Shown: one piece after another, positions 24,348-31,840 of the stretch
How the letters are laid out: every line of letters begins with the position of its first letter
How positions within the stretch are numbered: position 1 is the first letter of the stretch
DNA from: a virus
Reading direction: 5' to 3' (one strand)
Length of the DNA: 64,000 nucleotides
Virus record (IMG/VR): IMGVR_UViG_3300032242_001941
Coordinates: 1-64,000 of that record
Program-made: the position numbers and the translations under genes
The notes under the pieces: model-generated
The model's database searches: none
What the model was told of the DNA's origin: nothing
The model's input: only the letters and a program-made list of their open reading frames with translations

Positions 24348-26243
24348 ATGAAAATTTTTGAAGGCGGCAACGTATTCAAGGATGCCAACGGTCGCGCACT
24401 TACTCAACGTATCAATCAGACTGATGTAAAAACAACATTAGCCTGGTTAGAAGAATTAGTTCCTGGGATTGACCTGCAAAATAACACACTTGGATCTACA
24501 GGAATCAAAGACACATCCGGCGATTTGGATATTGCTGTAGATGCAAATGCAGTAACCAAGGATCAATTAGAGCACAGGCTCAAACAATGGGCTACCAGTC
24601 ATGGATTCAAACCCGAAGACTATGTAAAGAAATCCGGTACTGCGGTACACTTTCTTACACCAATCAACGGCCGTCCTGATCTGGGTTATGTGCAATCAGA
24701 CTTTATGTTTCTTAACAATGTACCTTGGTCAAAGTTTGTACTTGGTGCCATGCCAGCTGACAGCAAGTATAAAGGGCGCGAACGTAATGTCCTAATGAAC
24801 TCAATTGCCAAGTCAATGGGCTACAAATTAAACCAAATTGCTGGCATTGCTGACCGTACCACCAACAAACTTATTACTGATGATCCAGATCGGGTAGCAA
24901 AGTTATTATTAAACAAAACTGCTACACGTCAAGACCTGGCCAGCGTAGAAACAATACTACAAGCACTTAGCACAGATCCCAAACGAGAAGCTAAATTAGC
25001 AGACTTTAAACAGCACATGGAACGTGAGGGCTTGCCTTTCTTGGAAGATACAATGGAAAGCGCAGAGATTCCTTTGGTCACTGGATATACCGAAGTCAAC
25101 TTCTTAGCTAAACTACGTGATCGTATTGTTAACCAAGGCATGCGTCCCCTGATTGAAACTACCTTAATGGAAGCCGAAGCACGTATTCCGCACATTGAAG
25201 ACCTGGTGTTTGATCGAGGCACACGCGGTGTTGAAGAAGCCATGAGTATAATAAACCATGCCGCCGAGGACACACGCAAACACACTACAGTTAAATGGGA
25301 CGGCAAGCCAGCTATTATCTGGGGGCGTGACGAGAACGGTAATTTTGTTTTAACTGACAAGTCCGGGTTTGGTGCCAAAGGATATGCGGGACGTGCCACC
25401 AGCATGCAACAACTAGCTGGCATTATGCAAGCCCGTGGCGGTGAGCGAGGCGAACTGATCGGCATCTATGAGAAGTTGTGGCCCTTGTTAGAAGCCGCAA
25501 CTCCGCCAAACTTTAAAGGCTACATCCAAGGCGATTTGCTTTATACCGAAACTCCACCAGAAATATCTGGAGCATATAACTTTAAACCCAACTTTGTAGA
25601 ATATCGTATTCCGGCCGCTAGCCGTCTTGGCCAAGCAATTGGCTCGAGTGAAGTAGGCATTGCTGCACACACTCGTTATAAAACTGCCGATGCACAGCCA
25701 GAACCTATACATCATATTAACTTGAATAAAGTTCCAGGACTACTAATTGTTGAACCCACAGTCAAAGACATTAAGAACGTTACACCCAATAAAAAATTAG
25801 TTCAACAACTACGTCAACTAGTTACTCAACATGGTGCCGCAATCAACGGCTTGTTTAATCCTAGTGAACTCAGAACAGCACAGCTCAGCGATTTGCCTGC
25901 ACTATGCAAGCGTTATGTCAATTCAAGAATTACTACAGATTACGAAAACTTGTTGCCAGATTTTGGCGCTTGGCTACAAAAGTCAGTAACTCCACGCAAG
26001 TATAACAACATTGTAGAATACCTACAAAGTCCCAGAAGCAATATGGATGGCATCACAGCGGCATTCAGTGCTTTTATGCTACTACACGAAATTAAAACAG
26101 ATATGCTGGCCCAGCTAGATCGTCAAGAGCCTGGGCACGAAGGCTGGGTACTGGCTACCCCTGCAGGCCGTGCTAAACTAGTCAATAGATTTGGGTTTAG
26201 TGCTGGAAATCGCATTCTAAACAACCCTAATTTGGCTACCTAG
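24348..26243 (+). CDS. Predicted nucleotidyltransferase / polynucleotide-ligase fold fusion
   Basis: 631 residues. The N-terminal part has a Pol-beta-type nucleotidyltransferase signature, GS at 49-50 followed by DLD at 59-61 (GSTGIKDTSGDLD), then YVQSDFMF with a possible third Asp. The middle/C-terminal part has a covalent nucleotidyltransferase (ligase) pattern: motif I KWDG at 316-319, then YIQGDLLYT resembling motif III, a long helical insert, and EGWVLATPAGRAKLVNR resembling motifs IV/V. Together these suggest end-adding and end-joining of a nucleic acid, perhaps RNA repair. It lies among virion genes and begins MKIFEG, so it could be packaged. Domain calls are by eye. Confidence 0.6.
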   Translation: MKIFEGGNVFKDANGRALTQRINQTDVKTTLAWLEELVPGIDLQNNTLGSTGIKDTSGDLDIAVDANAVTKDQLEHRLKQWATSHGFKPEDYVKKSGTAVHFLTPINGRPDLGYVQSDFMFLNNVPWSKFVLGAMPADSKYKGRERNVLMNSIAKSMGYKLNQIAGIADRTTNKLITDDPDRVAKLLLNKTATRQDLASVETILQALSTDPKREAKLADFKQHMEREGLPFLEDTMESAEIPLVTGYTEVNFLAKLRDRIVNQGMRPLIETTLMEAEARIPHIEDLVFDRGTRGVEEAMSIINHAAEDTRKHTTVKWDGKPAIIWGRDENGNFVLTDKSGFGAKGYAGRATSMQQLAGIMQARGGERGELIGIYEKLWPLLEAATPPNFKGYIQGDLLYTETPPEISGAYNFKPNFVEYRIPAASRLGQAIGSSEVGIAAHTRYKTADAQPEPIHHINLNKVPGLLIVEPTVKDIKNVTPNKKLVQQLRQLVTQHGAAINGLFNPSELRTAQLSDLPALCKRYVNSRITTDYENLLPDFGAWLQKSVTPRKYNNIVEYLQSPRSNMDGITAAFSAFMLLHEIKTDMLAQLDRQEPGHEGWVLATPAGRAKLVNRFGFSAGNRILNNPNLAT

Positions 26244-26264
26244 CTCTCTTTTTTTACCCCAAAT

Positions 26265-26272
26265 GGTAAATA
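26265..26272 (+). promoter_or_regulatory. Late promoter motif GGTAAATA with 5' hairpin
   Basis: TAAATAC is followed by a small GACC/GGTC hairpin (26279-26292) and a strong AAGGAG ribosome site before the ATG at 26314. Confidence 0.55.
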
Positions 26273-26313
26273 CAAGCAGACCCATTGAGGTCACATATTA
26301 AGGAGATTTAAAA

Positions 26314-26715
26314 ATGGCTTATATTACTAAAGTTTCTGGTGGATCACAACCAGTATTCAACCTAGACGTATTAAACGGTAACGTTCCACAAACAGCTAAC
26401 ATTGCTGCTCAGGGTCCTTTCAACCCAGCAGGTCCTAAGTTAGACTTCTACACTTTCACAGCTAACGCAACAATGGCTAGCCAAGGTGGTGTAAATCAGT
26501 TTGTTTCTAACGTATTGCAAGCTCTGCAACAGACAACTACAGTTGCTATCGCTCAAGTTGGTCCTGGACCAACGACGTTGAGTGTTGCTACATACCCAGT
26601 TGGCGCATTTGCTAACGTTGCTTTGGCTTTGGCTGCTGCACAGTCAGCAAACGGCACAATCGGTATCAGCTCTGCTGTTGGTTCTGCAACATTCACAAAC
26701 TTAGCTGATCTATAA
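26314..26715 (+). CDS. Small abundant-type virion structural protein
   Basis: 133 residues, Ala/Thr/Gly/Val-rich with few charges and no Cys (MAYITKVSGGSQPVFNLDVL). The strong AAGGAGAT ribosome site, late promoter motif and dedicated terminator indicate a highly expressed monocistronic late gene. The composition resembles decoration or tail-tube-like proteins but no family is recognised. It follows the ligase-like gene after 70 bp. Confidence 0.65.
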   Translation: MAYITKVSGGSQPVFNLDVLNGNVPQTANIAAQGPFNPAGPKLDFYTFTANATMASQGGVNQFVSNVLQALQQTTTVAIAQVGPGPTTLSVATYPVGAFANVALALAAAQSANGTIGISSAVGSATFTNLADL

Positions 26716-26717
26716 TC

Positions 26718-26733
26718 GGTTACGTTTGTAACC
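26718..26733 (+). other. Small hairpin before terminator
   Basis: GGTTAC pairs with GTAACC around GTTT. It directly precedes the terminator at 26740. Confidence 0.6.
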
Positions 26734-26739
26734 ACACTA

Positions 26740-26761
26740 AACCTGCTTAGGCAGGTTTTTT
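26740..26761 (+). terminator. Rho-independent terminator after structural gene
   Basis: AACCTGC pairs with GCAGGTT around TTAG, followed by T residues. Confidence 0.88.
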
Positions 26762-26779
26762 GTTGACTTGTTTTTTGTA

Positions 26780-26787
26780 GTTAAATA
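26780..26787 (+). promoter_or_regulatory. Late promoter motif GTTAAATA
   Basis: TTAAATAC ends 4-5 bp before the ATG at 26793, a leaderless arrangement. It is nearly identical to the motif at 57394. Confidence 0.5.
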
Positions 26788-26792
26788 CTAGT

Positions 26793-27047
26793 ATGGCCGC
26801 AAACAAAATTACAGAAGTAACCATATACGAAAGTCCCGACGGTGGGCGCACTGTGTATGCTCGTCGACCAGGTAGTAGCAAAAGAGAATTATACAGTCAA
26901 GACCCTAAGTTACAATTAGAACTTGCAGAACTAGAACGTGAAAAACGTTGGGTTGATATATTTGGAGCACGTAAAACAAATCAAGAACTTGACCGTCTGT
27001 GTGAGCAGGTAGAAATACTTTACCAACTAAGTCAACGAGAACAATGA
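26793..27047 (+). CDS. Small charged protein
   Basis: 84 residues, highly charged. Begins with a beta-like segment (KITEVTIYESPDGGRTVYARR) and ends in a helical acidic/basic part. No motif recognised. It overlaps the next gene by 4 bp (ATGA). The start lies directly after a TAAATAC motif, without room for a ribosome-binding site. Confidence 0.65.
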   Translation: MAANKITEVTIYESPDGGRTVYARRPGSSKRELYSQDPKLQLELAELEREKRWVDIFGARKTNQELDRLCEQVEILYQLSQREQ

Positions 27048-27472
27048 AATACGTTTGCCAAACTCGATTTGATATTACAGCCACAGGTGTCACAGGACAC
27101 TACAAATCTGCACGTATTCCTTTTCTAGATCGAGCAGGGCAAACTATTAAAAACGAAGAATCCTGGAACCGTAGCCGTAATCAACAACGCAATTGGGAAA
27201 CACTTACACAAATTTTAAGCCTGCGTACACAGTTATTTTTGTTAACAGATCCTGTACAAGACCTAACCGGCACACGATGGATGTTTGAATTTGAAACTGA
27301 ATCTGATGGCATATACGGACCCGATTCTGATCCTGTGTTAATTTTAAGATCTGATGCCAACGGCGTTCCTATGTTACGTGAGCTCAACAACGACCCAGAT
27401 ATTGAAAATGTCTTGGTCACAGAGGGTGCTCAGCAGAATATTTGGTTTGCACCTATTTCCATAAATAATTGA
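27044..27472 (+). CDS. Conserved-looking late protein of unknown function
   Basis: 142 residues, coupled to the preceding gene. Features: TRFDITATGVTGHYKSARIPF, a basic SRNQQRNWETL segment and a beta-rich C-terminus (RWMFEFETESDGIYG). No catalytic motif. Expression with surrounding late genes suggests a virion component; its size and beta-rich pattern would fit a small head-tail or baseplate protein, but this is speculation. Confidence 0.65.
   Translation: MKYVCQTRFDITATGVTGHYKSARIPFLDRAGQTIKNEESWNRSRNQQRNWETLTQILSLRTQLFLLTDPVQDLTGTRWMFEFETESDGIYGPDSDPVLILRSDANGVPMLRELNNDPDIENVLVTEGAQQNIWFAPISINN
27460..27467 (+). promoter_or_regulatory. Late promoter motif CATAAATA
   Basis: Overlaps the end of the preceding gene and lies 18 bp before the ATG at 27486, with a TGGAGA ribosome site between. 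Confidence 0.4.
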
Positions 27473-27485
27473 TGGAGATTAAATT

Positions 27486-27752
27486 ATGACTGTTGAAGCC
27501 ACAGATATTGAAAAGAAAAGCCTAGAAGCTCACGTTGAATTATGTGCTGAACGTTATAATGCGTTAGAAGACAAAATGGAAACTATGAGTAAAAATATTT
27601 CTCATCTTTGCGTTATGGTTGCAGAAGTTAAATCAAGTGTTAGTAAATTAAATGAAAAGAATACTGATAGGCTAATCACTTGGGGTATTGGAATCATTGG
27701 ATTCCTTACTGCTTCTACCGTCTATCTTATTTCCCATTACGTAATTAAATGA
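27486..27752 (+). CDS. Small coiled-coil protein with C-terminal membrane anchor
   Basis: 88 residues. A long predicted coiled coil (about 5-58) precedes one transmembrane segment (about 66-85, ending VYLISHYVIK). The layout resembles XhlA-type proteins that accompany holins, though without clear sequence identity. It overlaps the next gene by 4 bp (ATGA). A lysis-accessory role is inference. Confidence 0.65.
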   Translation: MTVEATDIEKKSLEAHVELCAERYNALEDKMETMSKNISHLCVMVAEVKSSVSKLNEKNTDRLITWGIGIIGFLTASTVYLISHYVIK

Positions 27753-28246
27753 ATACAACCCAGGAATTCAAACAATTATTCCACCAAGAATTTCGCGACA
27801 TTATGCCCAACACTATTTGGCAAAATGACTCAGGCGAATACGAAGTATTTGGACACTATCGCATACACGCAGAACGCCCGGGATATAGAGTATTTTGTAG
27901 CGCCACCGACGTGGGTGTGTTTAGTAGCACCCGTACAGCACTTAGCTGGTGTATAGCTGATAAACATCGTGCCTACAACACTGCTAGAGAACTATTAACC
28001 ATAGATACTAAACTAGCCGCACTAACACAAGATATCAGTGCTAGAGCCGCAGTAGGCGATCGTAGTCAAAATCCACAGTTGCGTGAGACTATTTTAACCA
28101 AGTTAGAAACCAAGATTATACAGAAAAAACTACTGGAAAATCAATTGTCCAAATGTGTAAACTGGGCTAAATATATTCAACAACGAGGATTTGATAATGA
28201 AACTCAACGAACTGGCCGTAGTCAGCCCAACAAAACAAGCCGCTAA
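27749..28246 (+). CDS. Unknown late protein
   Basis: 165 residues, ATGA overlap with the preceding membrane protein gene. The N-terminal half is beta-like with several His and Tyr (YEVFGHYRIHAERPGYRVFC). The C-terminal half is helical and basic (KLETKIIQKKLLENQLSK). Its 3' end overlaps the next gene's start by 50 bp. No family recognised. Confidence 0.65.
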   Translation: MNTTQEFKQLFHQEFRDIMPNTIWQNDSGEYEVFGHYRIHAERPGYRVFCSATDVGVFSSTRTALSWCIADKHRAYNTARELLTIDTKLAALTQDISARAAVGDRSQNPQLRETILTKLETKIIQKKLLENQLSKCVNWAKYIQQRGFDNETQRTGRSQPNKTSR

Positions 28247-29057
28247 AGTATTCGAAAGTTACTTTGGTAACAGCATTCGATTTGATCAAGTTACACCAGC
28301 ACAAGCTCGTGGCATGCTCAAACGTGTCCGTAATTTAATTGCTGAACACCGCAGAACTCCAGGTTTTCACAGCAGTGAACACAATCCAAGTTATTTGAAA
28401 TTGGTCATGATGGAGCAGGCCTTGGCAACCCAAGCTGTAGCTCCTGTTGGCAGCGCACCAATGGATCCACAGAAACAAGCTGGTTTGATGGCTGCACAAG
28501 TCCAACAAAATCAAAAAGCAAAACAAGATCAACTTACAGCATTAAAAAAACAAAGAGCCGATCTTGACAAACAAATAGCTCAAGCTCAACAAACATTAAA
28601 TAATCCAACTATGGCCATGGCTGAAAGTCGCCTTGCTCGCCGTTTGCGCGAAGCTAGTGAAATTCAACAAGCTCAGGTTGTATTGGCTGCACAAGACATG
28701 GTCGACCAGGTTCAAAAAATGAGTGAACAAGTTAGTGCTATGCAGTTTAAAGACTTGCCGGCATTGGTTGATCAAATTAAAAATGAAGTTGGTGTTGACC
28801 AAGCTACTCAATTCAATGGTGATGCAAGTGCTGCATTGAGTGGTCTGTTGCAAAACCTAGGCGGTGCCAAACAACAACTAGAAGCTTCTCTTGGTGTAGT
28901 TACAGGACAAGCTCCACAAGTTCCGGGCGAGGATATGACCGCTACAGATATGGGTGCTGAATTGCCAGCTGAATTGCCTGCTCCGGGCGAAGAAGAAGTT
29001 ACTGACACCGAGACGGAAATTGAGCCCATTGCTGGTCTAGGACGTGAACGTAGATAA
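28197..29057 (+). CDS. Coiled-coil late protein with MKLNEL N-terminus
   Basis: 286 residues from the ATG at 28197; CGAGGA at 28183-28188 is a good ribosome site. An in-frame TTG two codons upstream is less likely. After MKLNELAVV comes a helical region with long Gln/Lys-rich coiled coils (about 95-145), then more helices and an acidic Pro/Glu tail (GEEEVTDTETEIEP). It overlaps the previous gene by 50 bp and shares one base with the next start. A scaffold or internal head protein is possible, given the coiled coils and the acidic tail. Confidence 0.68.
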   Translation: MKLNELAVVSPTKQAAKVFESYFGNSIRFDQVTPAQARGMLKRVRNLIAEHRRTPGFHSSEHNPSYLKLVMMEQALATQAVAPVGSAPMDPQKQAGLMAAQVQQNQKAKQDQLTALKKQRADLDKQIAQAQQTLNNPTMAMAESRLARRLREASEIQQAQVVLAAQDMVDQVQKMSEQVSAMQFKDLPALVDQIKNEVGVDQATQFNGDASAALSGLLQNLGGAKQQLEASLGVVTGQAPQVPGEDMTATDMGAELPAELPAPGEEEVTDTETEIEPIAGLGRERR

Positions 29058-29392
29058 TGTTAATCCGCGAAGTTGCAGATCATAATACACAAAGACTGGC
29101 TGCATTAAGCCAGTTTTTGCTTGGCCGAAGCAATGACGAGTCTGCCAAAAAACAAATTAGTCAGCAGGCCTTTATTGACCTGGCTAAAAGTTTGGGTGTA
29201 AATGTTACCCTAGAAAATCTAGGCGATCTGATTAGTCAAGAACCACTTAGCAATATCTTAGAACCACTTGACCCTAATAGTGGTGTAGTTCGATTCAAAG
29301 GCAACACCGAAGCCGAAACCGGAATGAGTGTAGACCAAGCTAGAGCCGTGGTGGATTCTAATGCCAAAGCGGCAATGAAACGCCGTCAATAA
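29057..29392 (+). CDS. Small late protein
   Basis: 111 residues, ATG sharing one base with the preceding stop (TAATG). N-terminus MLIREVADH again fits the M-x-I/L-x-E pattern of neighbouring late proteins. The middle is helical, and the end is basic (AKAAMKRRQ). No motif recognised. It ends the late run before the Fe-S genes. Confidence 0.65.
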   Translation: MLIREVADHNTQRLAALSQFLLGRSNDESAKKQISQQAFIDLAKSLGVNVTLENLGDLISQEPLSNILEPLDPNSGVVRFKGNTEAETGMSVDQARAVVDSNAKAAMKRRQ

Positions 29393-29401
29393 CCAAAACT
29401 G

Positions 29402-29430
29402 TTGTAAATAATTAGATAGCATGTTATAAT
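29402..29430 (+). promoter_or_regulatory. Sigma70-like promoter for iscU-iscA
   Basis: TTGTAA, a 17-bp spacer and TATAAT, then AAAGGAG 5-10 bp before the ATG at 29448. Confidence 0.72.
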
Positions 29431-29447
29431 ATACAAAGGAGTATACA

Positions 29448-29819
29448 ATGGCCTATTCAGAAAAAGTAATCGATCATTATGAAAATCCACGCAATGTGGG
29501 CAAAATGGAAATAGACGACACAGTGGGAACAGGTATGGTTGGAGCTCCTGCCTGCGGTGATGTAATGAAGTTGCAAATTCGAGTTGAAGATGGGATTATA
29601 ACAGATGCAAAATTCAAAACTTATGGTTGTGGGTCGGCGATCGCTTCATCGTCACTTGTCACAGAATGGGTCAAGGGCAAAACGCTGGACGAGGCTGGAT
29701 CAATTAAGAATTCTCAAATTGCAGAGGAACTCGCACTCCCGCCGGTTAAGATCCATTGTAGTATCCTTGCGGAAGACGCTATTAAGGCTGCAGTAGCAGA
29801 TTACAGAAGCAAGCATTAA
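29448..29819 (+). CDS. iscU: Fe-S cluster scaffold protein IscU-like
   Basis: 123 residues, full length for IscU. The three scaffold Cys are present at C36, C61 and C104, with conserved D38 and H103. The conserved start ([16 protein letters not shown]) and GAPACGDVM and [12 protein letters not shown] motifs are intact. The chaperone-binding LPPVK motif is present ([10 protein letters not shown]), so it could use host HscA/HscB. It assembles [2Fe-2S] clusters from IscS sulfur. It is coupled to the IscA-like gene by one shared base and has its own sigma70-like promoter. Confidence 0.93.
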   Translation: MAYSEKVIDHYENPRNVGKMEIDDTVGTGMVGAPACGDVMKLQIRVEDGIITDAKFKTYGCGSAIASSSLVTEWVKGKTLDEAGSIKNSQIAEELALPPVKIHCSILAEDAIKAAVADYRSKH

Positions 29820-30139
29820 TGATACAAGTAACTGAAACAGCCAATAAAAAAATAGTGGCTAATTTAACCAAGCGTGGCCGAGGCCTGGGCATTCGTCTTG
29901 GCGTTAGAACCACAGGTTGCTCAGGACTTGCTTATGTGTTGGAATACATTGACGCAGTAAATCCAGAAGATATTGCATTTGAACAAGATGGTTTTGTCAT
30001 TGTGGTTGATCCTAAAAGTAGTGTATATTTAGATGGGCTTGAGGTAGACTATGTGCGCCAAGGACTCAACGAAGGTTTTGAATTTAACAACCCTATGGAA
30101 AAGGACCGTTGCGGTTGTGGCGAGTCATTTAGGATTTAA
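29819..30139 (+). CDS. A-type Fe-S carrier protein (IscA/ErpA-like)
   Basis: 106 residues. The three conserved Cys are C34 (TTGCSGLAY) and C98/C100 in a C-terminal CGCGESF. The family receives or delivers Fe-S clusters to target enzymes. Paired with the upstream IscU-like gene it forms a small assembly module. Possible clients in this genome include three radical SAM proteins, but this link is inference. No IscS or ferredoxin is visible nearby, so host sulfur donation would be needed. Confidence 0.92.
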   Translation: MIQVTETANKKIVANLTKRGRGLGIRLGVRTTGCSGLAYVLEYIDAVNPEDIAFEQDGFVIVVDPKSSVYLDGLEVDYVRQGLNEGFEFNNPMEKDRCGCGESFRI

Positions 30140-30150
30140 GAAAGAAAAAA

Positions 30151-30864
30151 TTGTATAACCCAAAATTTCAGTACCATGAATTAAGTCGTACCAGTGAAGA
30201 AGGCAAACGTTTATACTCTACTCCAGATGGTAGCAAGGTGCCCAGTGTAACAACTATCCTGGACAAAACTAAACCGGCTGAATCACGAGCCGCCCTGGAG
30301 CAATGGCGTAAAAATGTTGGCCATGCTAAGGCGCAACAAATCACCACAGAAGCCGCTAACCGCGGAACTAGAATGCATACCTACCTGGAACATTATGTAA
30401 AAAATAATGAACTAAAAGAGCCCGGGTCAAATCCATTTGGCTGGGCAAGTCATGCCATGGCACAAACAGTTATTGAAGACGGTCTGGTTAACGTAGATGA
30501 GTTTTGGGGTGTGGAGATTCCCTTATACTTTCCCAAGCTGTATGCAGGAACTACAGACTGTGTTGGCATACATAAAAAAGCTGAAAGTATCTTGGACTTT
30601 AAACAGACCAATAAACCCAAACGAGCAGAATGGATCACCGACTATTATCTACAACTTGTGGCTTATGCCTTGGCCCACAACGAAGTATATGGAACCAACA
30701 TACGCAAAGGTGTGGTGCTAATGTGTGTCAAGCCACCGGTAGACGAAATGGGGCGTCCGTTAGAGCGTCCAAAATACCAAGAATTTATTTTAAAACCCGA
30801 GGATTTTGACTACTGGGCAGATGCCTGGTGGCGTCGTTTAGAGCAGTACTACCTACTGGCCTAA
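30151..30864 (+). CDS. PD-(D/E)XK nuclease (exonuclease, MGME1-like)
   Basis: 237 residues with a TTG start; the ribosome site AAGAAAGAA is weak. Conserved features are VPSVTTILDKT near residue 27, a His-containing helix (RGTRMHTYLEHY), then the catalytic core GTTDCVGI followed by ILDFKQTNK (the Asp and D-x-K of the PD-(D/E)XK fold). A QLVAYALA helix follows, as in lambda-exonuclease/MGME1-type enzymes. It probably processes DNA ends during recombination or replication. It lies between Fe-S genes and a fibre-type gene. Confidence 0.82.
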   Translation: MYNPKFQYHELSRTSEEGKRLYSTPDGSKVPSVTTILDKTKPAESRAALEQWRKNVGHAKAQQITTEAANRGTRMHTYLEHYVKNNELKEPGSNPFGWASHAMAQTVIEDGLVNVDEFWGVEIPLYFPKLYAGTTDCVGIHKKAESILDFKQTNKPKRAEWITDYYLQLVAYALAHNEVYGTNIRKGVVLMCVKPPVDEMGRPLERPKYQEFILKPEDFDYWADAWWRRLEQYYLLA

Positions 30865-30867
30865 CCA

Positions 30868-30875
30868 GCTAAATA
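30868..30875 (+). promoter_or_regulatory. Late promoter motif GCTAAATA
   Basis: GCTAAATAC lies 26 bp before the TTG start at 30902, with an AAGGAAG ribosome site between. Confidence 0.5.
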
Positions 30876-30901
30876 CTGGATAGAATTCAAGGAAGACTAA
30901 A

Positions 30902-31396
30902 TTGGCTATTGTACAAATCTCTCAAATTACTAATCGTAAAGGATTAGCAGAAAATTTACCACAGTTAGCTGGTGCAGAATTGGGCTGGTCTACTGACACA
31001 CGTCAGTTATGGATTGGCAATGGCACACTAGCAGATGGTGCACCAGTCATTGGCAACACTGAGATTCTCACTGAATTTAGCGTAATCCCAAAACCAACAC
31101 CGACGGCAGTTACATTGGCAAACAATACAACTACACCAACTACTGCATTTACCCTTGACACCACAGCAGTAACATTTTCTTACACAATTGCTAGAAATAA
31201 TACTTATCGTACCGGTACAATTATGATAGCCGGGGTAGAAAACCCATTGCAATTTAATGATACTTCGATACAAAATGCCAGCACTGGCATTGTATTGAGT
31301 GCAACTTATTTAAATGGTCTAATTCAAGTACAGTATACCAGCACCAACACCGGCGTCAGCGCCCAATTAAAATACCTAGTTACAGTTTCAGCTTAA
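30902..31396 (+). CDS. Fibre or receptor-binding-type structural protein with Mtd-like N-terminus
   Basis: 164 residues, TTG start. The N-terminal segment (QISQITNRKGLAENLPQ, then LAGAELGWSTDTRQLWIGNG and APVIGNTEIL) matches the N-terminal attachment domain common in phage tail fibres and the major tropism determinant. The remainder is a Thr/Asn-rich beta domain. This protein is short and probably trimeric. It shares one base with the next gene. Likely part of the tail fibre or baseplate. Confidence 0.78.
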   Translation: MAIVQISQITNRKGLAENLPQLAGAELGWSTDTRQLWIGNGTLADGAPVIGNTEILTEFSVIPKPTPTAVTLANNTTTPTTAFTLDTTAVTFSYTIARNNTYRTGTIMIAGVENPLQFNDTSIQNASTGIVLSATYLNGLIQVQYTSTNTGVSAQLKYLVTVSA

Positions 31397-31809
31397 TGTG
31401 GCCCGTAACCTTTGATGTCAGGCTGGCCAGCTGGAACCAGTTACGGGATCATGTTCACTCTCTTCCTTTAGAAATAGCACTTGTTGAAATTAATCGTTGG
31501 TGGTTCGCAACGCCTTGGCGCCCGTACTACCTACACTGGGATGACCAGCCAAACTGGCCAGATCCCTGGCAACTTTTGAGCGACGACGTCTATTGTGATC
31601 TTGCAAGAGCTCTTGGAATCCTGTATACTATAAGTCTACTGGATCGTGCGGATATGGTGGATGCAGAGCTGGTTTTAACAGATGATGGCAGTAATTTAGT
31701 CCTAGTAGCAAAAGAAAAATATATACTTAATTGGAGCCCAGACACTGTCGTAAATACCTACCAAGAAGTAAAAATCCGCCGGCGGTTAAAGCAATATCAA
31801 ATTAAATAG
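31396..31809 (+). CDS. Unknown Trp-rich protein downstream of fibre gene
   Basis: 137 residues, ATG overlapping the preceding stop by one base. Strikingly Trp-rich in the first half (NRWWFATPWRPYYLHWDDQPNW is one segment; not more is quoted here). The C-terminal half is basic (VKIRRRLKQYQIK). No family recognised. Tight coupling to the fibre gene suggests a fibre-assembly partner, which is inference. Confidence 0.65.
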   Translation: MWPVTFDVRLASWNQLRDHVHSLPLEIALVEINRWWFATPWRPYYLHWDDQPNWPDPWQLLSDDVYCDLARALGILYTISLLDRADMVDAELVLTDDGSNLVLVAKEKYILNWSPDTVVNTYQEVKIRRRLKQYQIK

Positions 31810-31840
31810 CAGTAAAAAATTAAAACAGAACGAGAGTTAG

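Noticed and set aside
24929-25465. Reverse-strand ORF of 178 codons
   Set aside because: Lies entirely inside the well-supported nucleotidyltransferase/ligase gene and has no ribosome site or motif.
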